From CAYNFH01 sp964396385 (GTDB taxonomy: Bacteria; Armatimonadota; Chthonomonadetes; Chthonomonadales; CAJBBX01), in NCBI GenBank assembly GCA_964396385.1, contig CAYNFH010000011.1, positions 1-56,137 of the forward strand: a stretch of DNA of 56,137 nucleotides, given 5' to 3'. The position numbers and the translations under genes were made by a program. The notes under the pieces are model-generated. The model made no database searches and was not told where the DNA came from. It saw only the letters and a list, made by a program, of their open reading frames with translations. The first letter of the stretch is position 1. Every line of letters begins with the position of its first letter. Positions 26,757-34,891 of the stretch are shown in pieces.

Positions 26757-27290
26757 CTATGCCTTCAGCCGCTTCGACCGGCCCTTTCTTTCGGGTCCCG
26801 GGGAACCAAAGAGTAGTCTCATCGCCTGGCGGCGCGCGAAGCCTCCCGCAACGCGGCCGGCGAACTTGAGTCCTGAGCCAACTTCCCGTCCTGCCTCCCC
26901 CACGGCTCGCCTGGCTACGTATCCCGCGGTCCGAAGGTCCTCGTCCAACTGTCCCGGGCGCAGGTGAACCTTCGCGAGGTGCCTGGCGGCGATGTCCGGC
27001 GGGCAGTGTTTGAGCGCCTGGCGTAGACCCAGCAGATACAGCGCCACGCCGTCTATCTGCCCGAGCACAGGCACCACGCCCGTCACGAGCTGCGCCGGAG
27101 AGACGCTGTAGAGAGCGGCCGACACCAGGATGGCTTTGTGGCGCCTGGGGATGGCTGGCTCGCGTCCCAGCGCCCATCCCAGGCGCAGGTACGCCGGCAG
27201 TCGCTTTACAATCGGGAGGACCAGCGCCTTGAGGTCTGCTTCGTCCAGATCCCGGCGCGTTCTCCTTTTTACAGCCGCGAGCCCGCTCAG
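26757..27290 (-). CDS. DUF1232 (YkvA-like) protein, apparent CTG start
   Basis: 177 residues if started at CTG 27290. The domain is shown by KALVLPIVKRLPAYLRLGW, RRHKAILVSAALYSVSPA and VTGVVPVLGQIDGVALYL, the last being the DUF1232 phrase that normally reads LIPDxIPVLGYxDD. These conserved residues begin well upstream of the first ATG/GTG/TTG codon (GTG 27125), and no such codon occurs between that GTG and the in-frame stop at 27327-27329. GGAGG followed by 8 nt precedes CTG 27290, and this CTG overlaps the stop of the pseudo-ATPase gene as CTGA, like the usual ATGA coupling. The protein has two short hydrophobic helices and a basic tail. Function of the family is unknown, membrane-associated. 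Confidence 0.7.
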   Translation of the reverse strand: MSGLAAVKRRTRRDLDEADLKALVLPIVKRLPAYLRLGWALGREPAIPRRHKAILVSAALYSVSPAQLVTGVVPVLGQIDGVALYLLGLRQALKHCPPDIAARHLAKVHLRPGQLDEDLRTAGYVARRAVGEAGREVGSGLKFAGRVAGGFARRQAMRLLFGSPGPERKGRSKRLKA

Positions 27291-29041
27291 CGCGCAATCC
27301 TCCGCCCCCGTCCCTGTGTCCTCCTCTCAGGCGGGGAGGCGGCCGAAGGCTGCGGTGGGGCCGGAGGTCTCAGGGCGTTGATGGCAACGGTAACGGACGC
27401 GCCGGTATTGATGAATGTAGACAGGGGCGCGGGTGAAAGGTTCAGCATCGTTGCCGCCAGGTTGACCACGCCAGCCGCGCCGAGTATCCGTACGCTGCGC
27501 CGCTCGGAGCTCGTGCCGGCGCGCGCCACGTCTATGGCGTAAAGCAGTCGCTCCACGTCTCCGCCCGCCAGTACGACGTCCATCTCCTCGGGTATCGCTG
27601 TGCCCGGCCGCGCGAGAAAGACGCACAAGGGGCGATCCTCCTTCGGCACCGGTCCTAAAGCCTGGTCTGTGAGGACTGCCACACGATGTCCCTGCGCGTG
27701 CAGGTCATCCTCGCCCAATGCGTGCCGCGCCCCGTTGCGGCCCCGGACGCTTCGGACTATGCGCTTTACCCCACGTTGTACGAGCTGGCCCTCCAGATCC
27801 GCACCAAGGCGGTCTCGCCCCAGGTCTACGATGAGCGCGTCGACTTCGGCTAGCCGCTCCATCGTGTGGCCGCCGGCAAACAGCACGCCATTCCGCGCCG
27901 CGGTCGTGATCGTTGTGAGCACGGCGGCGGGAGGCCCGAACTGGAGGCCGGCCTCCAGCTCGCACCGCGGCTTGACAATGCCCACGACGCGCGATGGATT
28001 GCGCGTCAGCAGGTAGTCCGTCAAAGCGAGTCCCCAGATCGGCTTCGCAAAGCGGTTGCTCATCTGGGCAGCCTCGATCTGGTACCGCGTTCCTGTCACC
28101 GGGGCCTGGGCAACGGCGGCCGCGGTGTGTGGGCCGGACACCGATTCCAGGTCGAGTACGGCCTGCCGGACATGCGTCCGGGCATTTCCGCGAATCATGT
28201 TGGCCAGCGCGATAAGCCACGCCATGGTACCCGCCGCTATGTAGTTCCCCTGCGAGACCAGTAGAAGCATCGTGGCAATATCGAGCTGCTCGGTTGCGAT
28301 ACATCCCCGACGCGCTCCCTTCAATGCGCGCTGCGCGATGGGCAGCGCCGCCGCGGTCAGGGCCGCTCCAACCAGGAGCGCCGGCGCGGACTCCATGGCC
28401 GCTATTGCAAATGCCACCGTGGGCAGCACGAGCGGGTTTAGCTGGTTGGGAGACTCCGGCCGGATGTCGCCCGCACGGTGAAACTCGTCCTCCGGGAGCC
28501 TCTGAGTGAGCACCACTCGCAGCTCCCGCTCGACCAGGGAGATTACCCTTCGGAGCGTCCACTCCTGCGGGTTATAGCGGATAATGACAAAGCCCGTATC
28601 CGGCTGGACCTCCGCGGAGTGGATCCCGGGCTGCGCCGCGACGTAGTGCTCCAGGCGCGGAGCAAGGTCTCTCCTGCCGCGCAGGGCAGACAGGCGTAGC
28701 CGCACGCGGCCCGGTATGGCATGGAGCAGGTCCGTCCCATCGGCCGCATTCGGTGTTGCGTTTACCGTGCTCTCGACCGGGATAGTGCCGCGGCCCCGCC
28801 GCGAGCCTTCCGCCGCGGCGGCGCGTATGTCCAGCACTACGTCATCCAGGTCCCGAGCACGGGCGTCGAAGCGAACCACGACGCTACGGGTCTCGGATGA
28901 GGAGGCTACGTGAAAGACAGAGGGGATGCGGGCGATGCGCTCCGCGATACCCTGCAGCCTGCCGTTGGAATCGGCGAGCTGCAGGCGGACGCGGCCGGGG
29001 ATGGCGGATGTGATACGAAACGGCGTGGATCCTCGGGCCAT
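27287..29041 (-). CDS. Degenerate P1B-type ATPase with two Cys-less HMA domains
   Basis: 584 residues. Two HMA-like domains (about 6-75 and 103-175) each contain AIPGRVRL but no CxxC metal motif. Membrane helices follow at about 203-235 and 255-285. RNGVLFAGGHTMERLAEVDALIVD (383-406) aligns with the P1B stretch that leads to the phosphorylated DKTGT, but reads DLGRD here (406-410). The actuator TGES is absent, the CPC of helix 6 is PRCEL (358-362), and the hinge GDGxND reads TDQALG (458-463). The C-terminus (VVLAGGDVERLLYAIDVAR, then two helices) is again ATPase-like. It cannot pump by the normal cycle, so it may sense or scaffold. It begins 18 nt after a small membrane protein gene and overlaps the DUF1232 gene. 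Confidence 0.75.
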   Translation of the reverse strand: MARGSTPFRITSAIPGRVRLQLADSNGRLQGIAERIARIPSVFHVASSSETRSVVVRFDARARDLDDVVLDIRAAAAEGSRRGRGTIPVESTVNATPNAADGTDLLHAIPGRVRLRLSALRGRRDLAPRLEHYVAAQPGIHSAEVQPDTGFVIIRYNPQEWTLRRVISLVERELRVVLTQRLPEDEFHRAGDIRPESPNQLNPLVLPTVAFAIAAMESAPALLVGAALTAAALPIAQRALKGARRGCIATEQLDIATMLLLVSQGNYIAAGTMAWLIALANMIRGNARTHVRQAVLDLESVSGPHTAAAVAQAPVTGTRYQIEAAQMSNRFAKPIWGLALTDYLLTRNPSRVVGIVKPRCELEAGLQFGPPAAVLTTITTAARNGVLFAGGHTMERLAEVDALIVDLGRDRLGADLEGQLVQRGVKRIVRSVRGRNGARHALGEDDLHAQGHRVAVLTDQALGPVPKEDRPLCVFLARPGTAIPEEMDVVLAGGDVERLLYAIDVARAGTSSERRSVRILGAAGVVNLAATMLNLSPAPLSTFINTGASVTVAINALRPPAPPQPSAASPPERRTQGRGRRIAR

Positions 29042-29059
29042 GAAGCGCTTTGCTCCCGG

Positions 29060-29419
29060 TTACTCGGCGGCGGCTTCGGTGGTGCGGCGACGGCGTCCGC
29101 CGGCCCCTGCGCGCCGACCTCCGGAAGCCCGGCCCGTCGTGCTCCTGCGGCGGCGCGCAGGGGCTGCCTCGGAGGCGGTCGCCTGCGACGCGTTCCCCCG
29201 CAGCGCCTCATCCCGCATCAGGGCCTCCTGCTGGCGCTCATAGCGCGCTTCCTCGATGGCGTCGCGCATATCCTCGCGCATGTTGGCCGACATCTCCCTG
29301 GCGCGCTCTACCAGCGTAAAGTAGCCCTTGGCGATGGGCTTCATCACATCCTTGCCATTCGCGCCGAAGATGCCGCCAATTGCGACGCCGACGAGAAGGG
29401 GAAACAGCTCCAGATCCAT
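29060..29419 (-). CDS. Small membrane protein with arginine-stretch tail (DUF5132/PacL-like plan)
   Basis: 119 residues from ATG 29419 with AAGGAG 8 nt upstream. A glycine-rich hydrophobic segment lies at 5-20, then KPIAKGYFTLVERAREM and a charged helix to about 75, then a tail with RRRR at 89-92, RR at 102-103 and RRRR at 109-112. The N-terminal plan (short membrane hairpin, then an amphipathic helix) is like DUF5132 and the mycobacterial DUF1490 (PacL) proteins, which sit beside P-type ATPases and organise them in the membrane. Its place as first gene before a P-type ATPase relative fits that. Similarity is by pattern only. Confidence 0.65.
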   Translation of the reverse strand: MDLELFPLLVGVAIGGIFGANGKDVMKPIAKGYFTLVERAREMSANMREDMRDAIEEARYERQQEALMRDEALRGNASQATASEAAPARRRRSTTGRASGGRRAGAGGRRRRTTEAAAE

Positions 29420-29555
29420 CCGATTGCTCCTTATAGGCGTTTATGCGTGCTGCCAGGTGTCAATCCGTGTGAACAGGTGTACGACGTGCAACTCGTTCGC
29501 GGTGTTCGGTCTATTTCCTTCCTATCTCCTGAAGGGCTAAATCCGGTCTCCGGCC

Positions 29556-29576
29556 CTCAACCTTCAACCTTCAACC
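29556..29576. repeat. Heptamer repeat CTCAACC, TTCAACC, TTCAACC
   Basis: Three 7-nt units of the mirrored-repeat family, with AATCCGGTCTCCGG just to the left as a likely core. The last unit overlaps the stop codon of the gene at 29571-30134. Confidence 0.65.
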
Positions 29577-30134
29577 CGCGAATGGCATTCTCATCACCCG
29601 CGCAACTTCCATCGCCAGATTGCCGAAGTCCAGCGCGCGGTTGATTGCCGTCGACCGACGCTGGTTCTGCAGGCGCACCGCGCGCCATTCGATGTAGATG
29701 CACTCGCCGTCCGACCTGCGGAATACGTCGGTGCGCTCAACCACGATGTGCGGGTACTGCGTAGGAAATGTCTGCGTCTCCGCAATTCGGGCGTCTTGAA
29801 CTGTCTGCGCGATAGGCCCTCCAGGAGAGAACGGATCCAGGAACCGCAGGACGCGCCACACAATGGCCTCCGCGACTTCCGGCCGTATGTCCATCTTGCG
29901 GATGCGCGCCGGCATGAAGAAGCCCGTCTGGCATCCCTGGCCGTAGTAGCGCCGCATCAGGACGAACCGGTTATCGTCCCCCTTGAGGATGCGGTGCATC
30001 TTGGCGTGGATATACTGGCTGAACTGCTGTTCCGCGTCGCTGTAGGGGAGAGGAGTGCGCTCCTGCATCAGGTCTTCGCCCGCGCGAAGCGTATTGAGGT
30101 CCATCTCGCATCCTGCGATCGCTTCCATCGGCAT
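29571..30134 (-). CDS. Protein of unknown function, about 187 residues
   Basis: From ATG 30134 (AAAGGA close upstream); a second ATG at 30128 has better spacing. No signal peptide or membrane segment. Visible phrases are MDLNTLRAGEDLMQERTPLPY, QYIHAKMHRILKGDD, a Tyr/Gly-rich YYGQGCQTGFFMP, and TDVFRRSDGECIYIEWRAVRL. The composition is that of a normal soluble protein. I recognise no family. It precedes the degenerate ATPase cluster on the same strand by about 150 nt and may be co-transcribed with it. Confidence 0.6.
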   Translation of the reverse strand: MPMEAIAGCEMDLNTLRAGEDLMQERTPLPYSDAEQQFSQYIHAKMHRILKGDDNRFVLMRRYYGQGCQTGFFMPARIRKMDIRPEVAEAIVWRVLRFLDPFSPGGPIAQTVQDARIAETQTFPTQYPHIVVERTDVFRRSDGECIYIEWRAVRLQNQRRSTAINRALDFGNLAMEVARVMRMPFAG

Positions 30135-30247
30135 CCGTCCTTTCCGTGCACGACGCTCTGCGATCAGATTACCAAACGCGGGACGATTCAAAGACACGCA
30201 GCCCGGCGAGAAGTCGCCGAGCTGCAGAATCACCGTTTAGAGAATGG

Positions 30248-30763
30248 CTACCGGCCGTGGGCGGGCGCCGATGGGACCGGCTTGCCGATAAGCTCCTGCA
30301 TAGCGGTCGAGGTAGCCTTCTCGGGATCGTTGGTGAACGTGAGGTCCCACTTCCAGATCCCGGCGGCGTTGATCATGCGCGCCGCTCCCTTGAAGATGAT
30401 AATCTTGCCCTTCAGCGTGATCTTGCTGGAGGTGGGCACGGTAGCTCTTCCGCCTTTGACAACCGCTTCACCCACCTGGATATCCGACATGTTCTTGAAG
30501 ATCATGTCCACGTCGGCAGCGCCTCCGCTGTTGTCGATTCCCTCCTTCACCTCGGTCGCGAACTTGTCCGGTCCGGGAAGCTGCTTTTTCACGGCCGGCG
30601 AGAACTCCGCCAGGAAGTAGAGTGCGCGCCAGTCCTGGTTCTTGAGCGACTTATAGAGAGCAAGCGCCTGCGAGCTGGGGCCAGCCTGCCGCGGGGCAGC
30701 GGCAAGCGCACCGCCGACAGCCAGGACCGCGATAGCAGCGCATAGTGCAAATCGTGTCTTCAC
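30248..30763 (-). CDS. Secreted protein of unknown function
   Basis: 171 residues from GTG 30763, preceded by GGAGGA at close spacing; upstream sequence in frame does not look coding. Residues 1-23 (KTRFALCAAIAVLAVGGALAAA) are a signal peptide. The mature part has SSQALALYKSLKNQDWRALYFLAEFS and a beta-rich half ending IWKWDLTFTNDPEKATSTAMQELIGKPV. It resembles small exported domains that follow a helix-plus-sheet plan (nuclear transport factor 2-like), but this is only an impression. Same strand as its neighbours. Confidence 0.65.
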   Translation of the reverse strand: MKTRFALCAAIAVLAVGGALAAAPRQAGPSSQALALYKSLKNQDWRALYFLAEFSPAVKKQLPGPDKFATEVKEGIDNSGGAADVDMIFKNMSDIQVGEAVVKGGRATVPTSSKITLKGKIIIFKGAARMINAAGIWKWDLTFTNDPEKATSTAMQELIGKPVPSAPAHGR

Positions 30764-30936
30764 ACGTCCTCCTCGATGTGTAACAACTGTTTGGCCGGGA
30801 TACAAATGGGGCTGATAGGAACCCCGGTAGGTATTGTCGGGGAGATACGGATGGAAATGGAGTGGTGGAGTGTTGTCGGGAGCCGGAGCCCAATACTCCA
30901 CTAGTTCAGCATTCCATTACTCCAGCGCCCCTCTTC

Positions 30937-32643
30937 CTACAGGCCAGGCAACCTCTTCGGCGGTCCGCTGCGCAGAATGGCGGCCAGGCACGCGCCGTAA
31001 CGTGGATTGGGAACCACGTGGTAGTGCCGCGGGCCGCGATGCTTCTCGTCCATCCACCACAGGATCTCGCGATCCGTGAAGTAGCCCAGAGCGTACTCCA
31101 GGATCTTCCGCTGCACCTGGTCCGCGGGCCGGCGGATGTCGAAGGCGATGCCGGTGGCGTGATAGTCGAAGTCGCCGGGCGGCCCGCCGCCGGGCGGTTT
31201 GGGCTTGGGCGGCTCCGGCGGGCCCTTCTTCTGGCTCCAGTGGTAGCGGGAGTCCTCCGCCCGGAGGGCGTCCTGCGGAACGGTGAGGTCTCCCAGGGTC
31301 ACGCGGCTCCGGCCTCCGGCCCTGTGATAGGCATAGAGGACGAGCCGGAGCGCGCCGAGCGCCGCCGGCCGGAGTGCGGGCACCCCGATCCCGGAAGTCA
31401 CATAGTCCGGGGAGCCGCTGAGTCTTCGGATGCGACCTGAGTGCAGCGCCTGCTGAACGGCGCCTACGTTGTGGAGCGCCTGCGCCGGACCGTTCGGGTA
31501 GTACATGGCCTCCTTGGCCCGACCGGGCAGGTACGCCACCCACGTGGCCCTGAAGGCCGCGGGATCCTGGCGATAGAGGGCGATGGCGTCCTGGGCGGCT
31601 CGCAGCTTCCACCAGTACCACCGGTGGTCGTCGGACCGGCCGTAGATGTAGCTGAACGCCTCCGGCTTGCGCTGCGGCGACAGCCCAAAGTAGAGGTTCT
31701 GGTAGGTGAGCTTGTGGCTGGCGCCGCCATCCCGGATGGCTGCCGCTGTCGAGCCGGGCCAGGCGGGACCGAGGAACCTTTGAAGCGTCCGTTGCACCCC
31801 CGCCTCTCCCCCGTGGAACGCCTGGAACACCCAGTCCAGGCTCGGGAACCGGGGATAGAGGCCGAGCAGGTAGACGGTGTGCGCGGCGATGGCAGGGCGA
31901 GGATCGTACCGCTGATCCACAGTGCGACGGCGGGCGCGGAGGGTCTCCACCTGCTTACGCAGCGCCGGAATCTGGGCTGCCGCCTGCGCGCGGGAGAGGG
32001 GAGGGGCGCCGGGCGCGTGAGGATCGCTGCCGGGCTTCGCCAGATACTCCAGCCACGCCAGCCGCAGCTTGAGCGGGTCAATTTGCGAGGTGAGCGCGTT
32101 GGACGCCGGCGGATCGATCCTCAGCCCGGCGTGCTTGCCAGTCTCGTAGATCCACTGGGCTACTCCCACCGCGTGCGCCACCGAAACGTCATCTGGGTGG
32201 CCGCCCGACTCAAGCATCAGGTCCGCCTCCTGGAGCGCGCACCACTTCTGCCGCGCCTCCTCCACGGAGATGCCCTCGTCCTGGGCTATCTGTTCCAGCG
32301 GGCGCTTGGTCTCCGGCTGGTGGGAGGCGGCCTGCACCAGGGGACCGTCCTCGTCGATGATCTCCTGCACGTCCGGCAGGGAGGCCAGCCGGCCCATCAC
32401 GCGCTTGCGCTGGGAATCCACCACCATCTCCGCCAGGCGCGCCCGGTCTACGTCCAGCGGCAGGGAGGCGGCGGTGCCGGAGCACTCCTCCGGGGGCGCT
32501 GCTTGAGGGTGGAGGGTTGAGGGTTGAGGTACCCGGCCCGCAACGGCGGGCCGAGACTCACGCGTGGACGGAGCGATGCCGCGCGGATGGCCGCATCCTG
32601 CCAGCATGGCCGCCAACTGAAGGCCGATCGCCCGGTGCCGCAT
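30937..32643 (-). CDS. Lipoprotein with transglycosylase-like and M15 peptidase-like parts
   Basis: 568 residues. A lipoprotein signal is clear (LAAMLAGC, Cys17). The middle (about 255-400; RYDPRPAIAAHTVYLLGLYPRF, DWVFQAFHGGEAGVQRTLQRFLG) looks like a lysozyme-fold transglycosylase of the MltD kind, in which AYHGG and repetitive helices are typical. The C-terminal 90 residues (DYHATGIAFDI, ILWWMDEKHRGPRHYHVVPNP) resemble M15-type zinc peptidases, with H-x6-D and HYH motifs. A cell-wall remodelling role at the outer face is inferred. Codons near 38-47 consist of a 7-nt tandem repeat (32503-32530). It starts 12 nt after the DUF1080 gene, so the two are co-transcribed. Confidence 0.65.
   Translation of the reverse strand: MRHRAIGLQLAAMLAGCGHPRGIAPSTRESRPAVAGRVPQPSTLHPQAAPPEECSGTAASLPLDVDRARLAEMVVDSQRKRVMGRLASLPDVQEIIDEDGPLVQAASHQPETKRPLEQIAQDEGISVEEARQKWCALQEADLMLESGGHPDDVSVAHAVGVAQWIYETGKHAGLRIDPPASNALTSQIDPLKLRLAWLEYLAKPGSDPHAPGAPPLSRAQAAAQIPALRKQVETLRARRRTVDQRYDPRPAIAAHTVYLLGLYPRFPSLDWVFQAFHGGEAGVQRTLQRFLGPAWPGSTAAAIRDGGASHKLTYQNLYFGLSPQRKPEAFSYIYGRSDDHRWYWWKLRAAQDAIALYRQDPAAFRATWVAYLPGRAKEAMYYPNGPAQALHNVGAVQQALHSGRIRRLSGSPDYVTSGIGVPALRPAALGALRLVLYAYHRAGGRSRVTLGDLTVPQDALRAEDSRYHWSQKKGPPEPPKPKPPGGGPPGDFDYHATGIAFDIRRPADQVQRKILEYALGYFTDREILWWMDEKHRGPRHYHVVPNPRYGACLAAILRSGPPKRLPGL
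32503..32530. repeat. Four heptamers inside the lipoprotein coding sequence
   Basis: TTGAGGG, TGGAGGG, TTGAGGG, TTGAGGT on the plus strand (CTCAACC-type on the coding strand). Four units make 28 nt, so gain or loss of one unit shifts the reading frame of the lipoprotein soon after its signal peptide. Confidence 0.75.
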
Positions 32644-32655
32644 TGCGTTCGATCG

Positions 32656-33402
32656 CTACCCCTGATCGTACGAGCGCAGAGGGCGGTACCAGACATTGCG
32701 GAATCGCACCAGGTCGCCGTGGTCCTGCAGGCGGAGCGGTCCGGTCGCCGGGTGGGGCTTGTACTGCGCCAGAGCTCTGTGTTGCGTAGGTCCCTGAAGC
32801 TCCGTGTGGTGGTGGACCACTACGCCGTTGAAGATCACGGTAACATAGGCCGGGCGCGCCAGGCGATCCCCTTCAAAGCGCGGCGCCTCCCAGATGATGT
32901 CGTAGAACTGCCACTCTCCGGGTCGGCGGCACGCGTTCACGAGGGGCGGATACTGCCCGTATATGCCCGCTGTCGTACCGTCCGGATAGGTGGGGTTGTC
33001 GTAGCAGTCCAGTACCTGGATCTCGTAGCGGCCCATGAGGAAGACGCCGCTGTTGCCGCGGCCCTGGCTCTCGCCCTTCACCGTGCTCGGCGCGGCCCAC
33101 TCCAGGTGGAGCTGGCAGTCCCCAAACGTTTCGCGCGTCTGGACGTCGCCGGTGCCGGGAACGACCTCCATATAGCCGTTCTCCACCTTCCACGCGGCCT
33201 CGCCCCCCTTCTCTGTGGTCCAGCCGGAGAGATCGCGGCCGTTGAAGAGGACTCGGGCGTCCGATGGCGGCTCGCCGGGACGCTCCTGAGTGCTCGGCGT
33301 GGCGGGCGTGACGACCGGCGGCTGCGGGCGGGTGCCGTCGTGTACGCGGTAGGGCAAGCCGGGGAGGACGGGGGTATCTTCGTATCCCAGGTTCTTCTGC
33401 AT
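32656..33402 (-). CDS. DUF1080 (3-keto-disaccharide hydrolase / LamG-like) protein
   Basis: 248 residues from ATG 33402, with AGGAG 8 nt upstream. VLFNGRDLSGWTTEKGGEAAWKVENGYMEV, DCQLHLEWAAP, GRGNSGVFLMGRYEIQVLDCYDN, GEWQFYDIIWEAPRF and the C-terminal GPLRLQDHGDLVRFRNVWYRPL are hallmarks of DUF1080, a jelly-roll domain found in hydrolases that act on 3-keto glycosides and in lectin-like roles. No signal peptide is obvious; the first 45 residues are Pro-rich. The zinc dehydrogenase gene just upstream could supply oxidation of a sugar, which would fit a keto-sugar pathway, but that is inference. Confidence 0.9.
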   Translation of the reverse strand: MQKNLGYEDTPVLPGLPYRVHDGTRPQPPVVTPATPSTQERPGEPPSDARVLFNGRDLSGWTTEKGGEAAWKVENGYMEVVPGTGDVQTRETFGDCQLHLEWAAPSTVKGESQGRGNSGVFLMGRYEIQVLDCYDNPTYPDGTTAGIYGQYPPLVNACRRPGEWQFYDIIWEAPRFEGDRLARPAYVTVIFNGVVVHHHTELQGPTQHRALAQYKPHPATGPLRLQDHGDLVRFRNVWYRPLRSYDQG

Positions 33403-33449
33403 GGGCGGGTCTCCTGACGTCGCGGTGATAGCCGAATCTTACCCCCTCA

Positions 33450-34502
33450 TCAGTTGTCCAGCGACTCCGAAACTTCAAACACCACCTTGCCTGACCGTCC
33501 GCTCTCCATGGCGGCGAACGCTTCCGCCGCCTGCTCGAGCGGGAAGCGGTGGGTGACCAGCCGCTCGAACGGCAGGCTGTACTCCACAGTCCGGCGGATG
33601 AGGTCGGGGAAGTACCGCATGGGAGTAGCGGCAACACCAATCAGCCGAATTTGCCCGCCCACGAAGAACCGGTCCGCGCTCAGGGTAAGCGGCTCGCCGC
33701 CGAGTCCGGCGAATGCAACCCTCCCGCGCACGGCGGCCATCTCCAGGGACTGATGCCGGGTCTGGGCCAGGCCAACGCACTCCGCCACCACGTCGCACCC
33801 CCGGCCTCCGGACCAGCGCCGCACCGCCGCCACCGGGTCCTCTCGGCTCGCGTCCACCGCGCAGTCCAGCCCTAACTCCAGCGCCTGCTCCAGCCGGTTA
33901 GGCATGACGTCCACGCCCACCGTCTTTACGCCCAACGATTTCGCCAGTATGAGCGCGCAGAGCCCCACCGGACCCAGGCCCACGATGGCCAACCTGTCCT
34001 CCCCGTGGAGCTCCGCCTCCCGGATCGATGTGTAGGCCGTGCCGCCCGCGCAGGTGAGGACGGTGGCCGTCTCAAGCGACATCCCGTCAGGGAGGGGAAA
34101 GACATTGGTGGCGGGCCATACGATGTGAGTGGCGTCGCAGCCGTGCCGCTTCCAGCCCAGGCCGGAGACACCGCGCTCGCAGGCCGTGTTATAGCCTTGT
34201 CGGCACCAGCGACACCGGCCGCACCCGATCACGCCCGCGAGCAACACGCGGGTCCCAATCTCGATGCCGGTGACGCCCGGCCCCAGCGCCGCGATCCACC
34301 CGGCGGGCTCGTGGCCGGCGATGAGCGGCTCGCCGTTTGGCAGCCGCTCGATGTACTCCGCCGGCGCGCGGTACTTGTGGATATCCGTGCCGCACACCGC
34401 CGCCCGCCCAATCTTGACCAGCACCTCGCCGGGGCCCGGCTCCGGATCCGGATACATTGCCAGTCCAAGCTGCCTGTCGCCAAGGAAGTGCAGAGCTTTC
34501 AT
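33450..34502 (-). CDS. Zinc-dependent medium-chain dehydrogenase (sorbitol/threonine dehydrogenase-like)
   Basis: 350 residues. Catalytic zinc ligands C37, H64 and E65 (VCGTD, GHEP), structural zinc Cys at 94, 97, 100 and 108, and a Rossmann GLGPVG near 175 with VGVDVMPNRL following. The family oxidises polyols, sugar alcohols or threonine with NAD(P)+; the acidic residue after the glycine motif suggests NAD+. The substrate cannot be told. Its ATG overlaps the stop of the truncated Uma2 gene (ATGA), and the DUF1080 and lipoprotein genes follow. Confidence 0.9.
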   Translation of the reverse strand: MKALHFLGDRQLGLAMYPDPEPGPGEVLVKIGRAAVCGTDIHKYRAPAEYIERLPNGEPLIAGHEPAGWIAALGPGVTGIEIGTRVLLAGVIGCGRCRWCRQGYNTACERGVSGLGWKRHGCDATHIVWPATNVFPLPDGMSLETATVLTCAGGTAYTSIREAELHGEDRLAIVGLGPVGLCALILAKSLGVKTVGVDVMPNRLEQALELGLDCAVDASREDPVAAVRRWSGGRGCDVVAECVGLAQTRHQSLEMAAVRGRVAFAGLGGEPLTLSADRFFVGGQIRLIGVAATPMRYFPDLIRRTVEYSLPFERLVTHRFPLEQAAEAFAAMESGRSGKVVFEVSESLDN

Positions 34503-34759
34503 GGGGTCCTTGATCGGAATTCCTGGCGCCTGGCAAGATTCACACGGAAACCCTTGTTGCCAGCCACGGCGCGTCCGATTCCCGTACGCCGAGCATATTC
34601 CCGGAGAGACACGAATATCTCGTCCTCGGCGTACCCTGGTTCGTCTCCAGTAGGCGCCATCCGTACAATCTCTCCGTTCACAAGCTCCGCCTTCCCGTCA
34701 CCGGGAATCCGGTACAGGTCCTCTATTGTTGCCTCGCTCCCCGGTCGAATCGCTGCCAC
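34499..34759 (-). pseudogene. Truncated Uma2 (DUF820) family protein
   Basis: 86 residues from GTG 34759 (AGAGG 6 nt upstream). ATIEDLYRIPGDGKAELVNGEIVRMAPTG and GFRVNLARRQEF match the N-terminal half of Uma2 proteins, which are PD-(D/E)xK-like nucleases. Full-length members have about 190 residues and carry the catalytic PDVA and EV..S..D segments after this point. Here the frame leaves the family sequence after RRQEF and stops 5 residues later, overlapping the dehydrogenase start. The nuclease core is lost. Confidence 0.75.
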
Positions 34760-34891
34760 TGTGTTCCTCTCTCTTCTCCCCTCTCCAGTATATCCCGTCT
34801 CACGGCGCGCGGCCGCGCCCAATGGCAGGTTCCCGCTGCAGGAATGGTGAAGAGGGGACAGACGCGACGACGGACAGGAGAGCAATTCACC

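Noticed and set aside
27125..27125. GTG 27125 as the start of the DUF1232 gene
   Set aside because: It would remove about 40 conserved residues (KALVLPIVKRLPAYLRLGW and following) that align with the family.
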